This document shows positions 45,892 through 47,312 of a stretch of 47,312 nucleotides of DNA, in pieces. Numbering within the stretch: position 1 is the first letter of the stretch; the number at the start of each line of letters is the position of its first letter. Under the pieces are notes generated by a model. That model saw only the letters and a program-made list of their open reading frames with translations, made no database searches and was not told the origin of the DNA. A program made the position numbers and the translations under genes. The stretch is from an uncultured Legionella sp. (GTDB taxonomy: Bacteria; Pseudomonadota; Gammaproteobacteria; Legionellales; Legionellaceae): the NCBI GenBank assembly GCA_902168255.1, contig CABHON010000005.1, positions 1-47,312 of the forward strand, in the 5' to 3' direction.

Positions 45892-46236
45892 ATGTTAGGA
45901 CTGAAACGTAAAAAGAAAACTGATCTTCCCCCTCTTCCTAGCCGTGAAGCCATTATTGAAGCGCTTCAGCAAGTATACGATCCTGAAATTCCTGTCAATA
46001 TTTATGACTTAGGATTAATCTACGATGTTATCATTCAAGATAATGGACACGTCGATATCAATATGACTTTAACAACGCCGGGCTGCCCAGTTGCGCAAAC
46101 TTTTCCTGCCACCGTAGAAACCGCCGTAAATCATGTGGAGCATGTCGATGATTGCACAGTCACACTTGTGTGGGAACCGCCCTGGACGCAAGACTTAATG
46201 ACAGAAGGCGCAAAATTGCAGCTGGGATTGTTGTAA
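45892..46236 (+). CDS. sufT: SufT (DUF59/MIP18-like) Fe-S maturation protein
   Basis: A 114-residue protein of the DUF59 type. It shows VYDPEIPVNIYDLGLIYDV, the reactive-Cys block LTTPGCPV and the end LVWEPPWTQDLMTEGAKLQLGLL, typical of SufT. It helps mature Fe-S proteins. It follows sufU by two bases and ends the run. Confidence 0.93.
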   Translation: MLGLKRKKKTDLPPLPSREAIIEALQQVYDPEIPVNIYDLGLIYDVIIQDNGHVDINMTLTTPGCPVAQTFPATVETAVNHVEHVDDCTVTLVWEPPWTQDLMTEGAKLQLGLL

Positions 46237-46292
46237 TAAAGCAACGTGTGTGTTAGAATTTTTTTAAGTCCAAAACTCACAGGAAACTTACT

Positions 46293-46388
46293 ATGTCATC
46301 TATCACACTTTCCTTGCTCAAAGAAAAAATTTTATTTATAAAACTAGAAAGACGAATCTCATATTATCTTAATGATTCTGTCATATAA
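46293..46388 (+). CDS. Possible small protein (31 residues)
   Basis: ATG at 46293 is preceded by AGGAAAC at a good spacing. The 31-codon frame begins MSSITLSLLKEKILFIK and ends at TAA 46386-46388. It has no recognisable relatives. It could be a small protein, a leader, or the remnant of a broken gene. The reasonable ribosome-binding site is the only support. Confidence 0.25.
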   Translation: MSSITLSLLKEKILFIKLERRISYYLNDSVI

Positions 46389-46424
46389 TATAAATAATAA
46401 TTTGTAATCTCCTCTTTAAAAACC

Positions 46425-47247
46425 ATGCCAAAAGAAACCCTTGCTTCTGATCAAATTGATACGTTTGCTGCGTCCTATGTTATTTATATTTATCAAGAAT
46501 ATTTAGACTCCAATAAGGACACACTAGACGAAGCTGTTCGCGATGTATTAAATAATGAATCTAAGGAAGAGAACCCAAATAAAGTGCTATTAGATTGGTT
46601 TTTTTCTCATCGTCACGAAATAGAAGATTGGTATCAAAATAATAACAAAAGCTATCAGCAATTATGGGAAAATAGTATAGCCCAAAAAATTAAGGAGATA
46701 TTGGATACCAAAGACCTTGATAATATATATAGTTTTTTAGGCTCACAAACCACTAGTTTACAACAAGTGCTTACCTCTTATGATTTTATAAAAGAAGCCA
46801 AAAACTTTCATCTAAATATTCACGCATTTGGTTTTAAAGAGGCGACACGTATTACCCTTCAACAAACAATCGATATTATTGTAAATAAAATTTTACCTAT
46901 TGTTTCGAAAACTGTTGATAGCTATGAAGAATATGAAGAGTCAGAAAAAGAAAAAATTATTAAACTTTTTCTATGTGCAATTATTGATTCTATTAGTGAT
47001 GTAAAATCTAACGTTCAAAGCGAAGAAGAAAACGTAGGTATTATTTTTTATACCACACAAATACAACTGTTTATCCTTCCTTTTATCAAAAAAACCTCGT
47101 TGGATAATTTTTCTAATTTAGAGGAAACAATTGCACTAGCTACTGCGTCTCAGGAAAATTTATCTCAATTAGTGTCCAATGGAATAGCTTATGGACAAAG
47201 ACTATTAATTTCAAAGAGTTTCTATGCAATTTATCAAGCTGTTTCTG
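46425..47247 (+). CDS. Truncated hypothetical protein at contig end
   Basis: An open frame from ATG 46425 runs 274 codons without a stop until the adapter starts at 47248. The protein begins MPKETLASDQIDTFAASYVIY and is acidic and helical (SYEEYEESEKEKIIKLF, then QSEEENVGIIFY), like the two large effector-like proteins in style. It has no signal peptide. I do not recognise it. A TATAAT-like box lies at 46384-46389. Residues read beyond 47247 (YTHLRAHET) come from adapter DNA and are not real. Confidence 0.6.
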
Positions 47248-47312
47248 CTGTCTCTTATACACATCTCCGAGCCCACGAGACTCCTGAGCATCTCGTATGC
47301 CGTCTTCTGCTT
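47248..47312 (+). other. Illumina Nextera adapter contamination
   Basis: CTGTCTCTTATACACATCT (47248-47266) is the Tn5 mosaic end. It is followed by CCGAGCCCACGAGAC (47267-47281), an 8-base index TCCTGAGC (47282-47289, the N704 i7 index as I recall it) and the start of the P7 sequence ATCTCGTATGCCGTCTTC. This is sequencing adapter, not genome. True sequence ends at about 47247. Confidence 0.99.

Overview
The window is an A+T-rich piece of a gammaproteobacterial chromosome. The best overall fit is a host-associated member of the Legionellales or a close relative. This rests on gene content: monofunctional RelA, the rpsF-rpsR-DUF2232-rplI block, hemF/hemB, homogentisate dioxygenase, very large eukaryote-targeting proteins with OTU-like domains, and many small dispersed palindromic repeats. 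No rRNA or other marker fixes the species. The right end is a contig end: the last 65 bases are Illumina Nextera adapter, not genome.

Layout. 1-308 is the tail of a Y1 (REP-associated) transposase. From 545 to 24239 almost everything reads on the minus strand: a DUF6314 gene with an unknown partner; a relA - EmrB-like - EmrA-like - NodT-like - methyltransferase run of overlapping genes; rlmD-exoD; tRNA-Ser followed by rpsF-rpsR-DUF2232-rplI; a solute-binding protein and poxB; the prkA-yeaH-spoVR stress operon; a divergent NRAMP-family transporter; a hendecad coiled-coil membrane protein; and an orphan RND-type adaptor. From 24405 the plus strand carries epmA, a family-4-like glycosyltransferase and hmgA. 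lnt, hemF and a 2-oxoglutarate/Fe(II) oxygenase face back on the minus strand. From 32414 the plus strand carries a 1595-residue effector-like protein, tRNA-Leu(CAA), a two-gene ABC importer with hemB, a 1196-residue J-domain protein with two tandem OTU-like cysteine protease domains, sufS-sufU-sufT, and a truncated unknown gene that runs into the adapter.

Most interesting biology. (1) The J-domain/tandem-OTU protein (40518-44108) looks like a ubiquitin-directed effector. Its OTU pair arose by a DNA-level duplication, and both copies keep Cys and His. The 1595-residue protein begins with what looks like a degenerate OTU domain in which the Cys position is Gly. (2) Two families of small palindromic elements sit in frame inside genes: a 134-bp copy inside the J/OTU gene (two intergenic relatives in the window) and a ~142-bp element inside lnt, an arrangement like the Rickettsia palindromic elements. 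(3) A third family, with CGTCATTGCGAGG ends, has three copies, two of which bracket the 1595-residue gene.

Housekeeping functions are ordinary and mostly intact: stringent response, ribosome, rRNA methylation, heme, Fe-S assembly, lipoprotein acylation and EF-P modification. The accessory layer is concentrated from about 24 kb to the right end.
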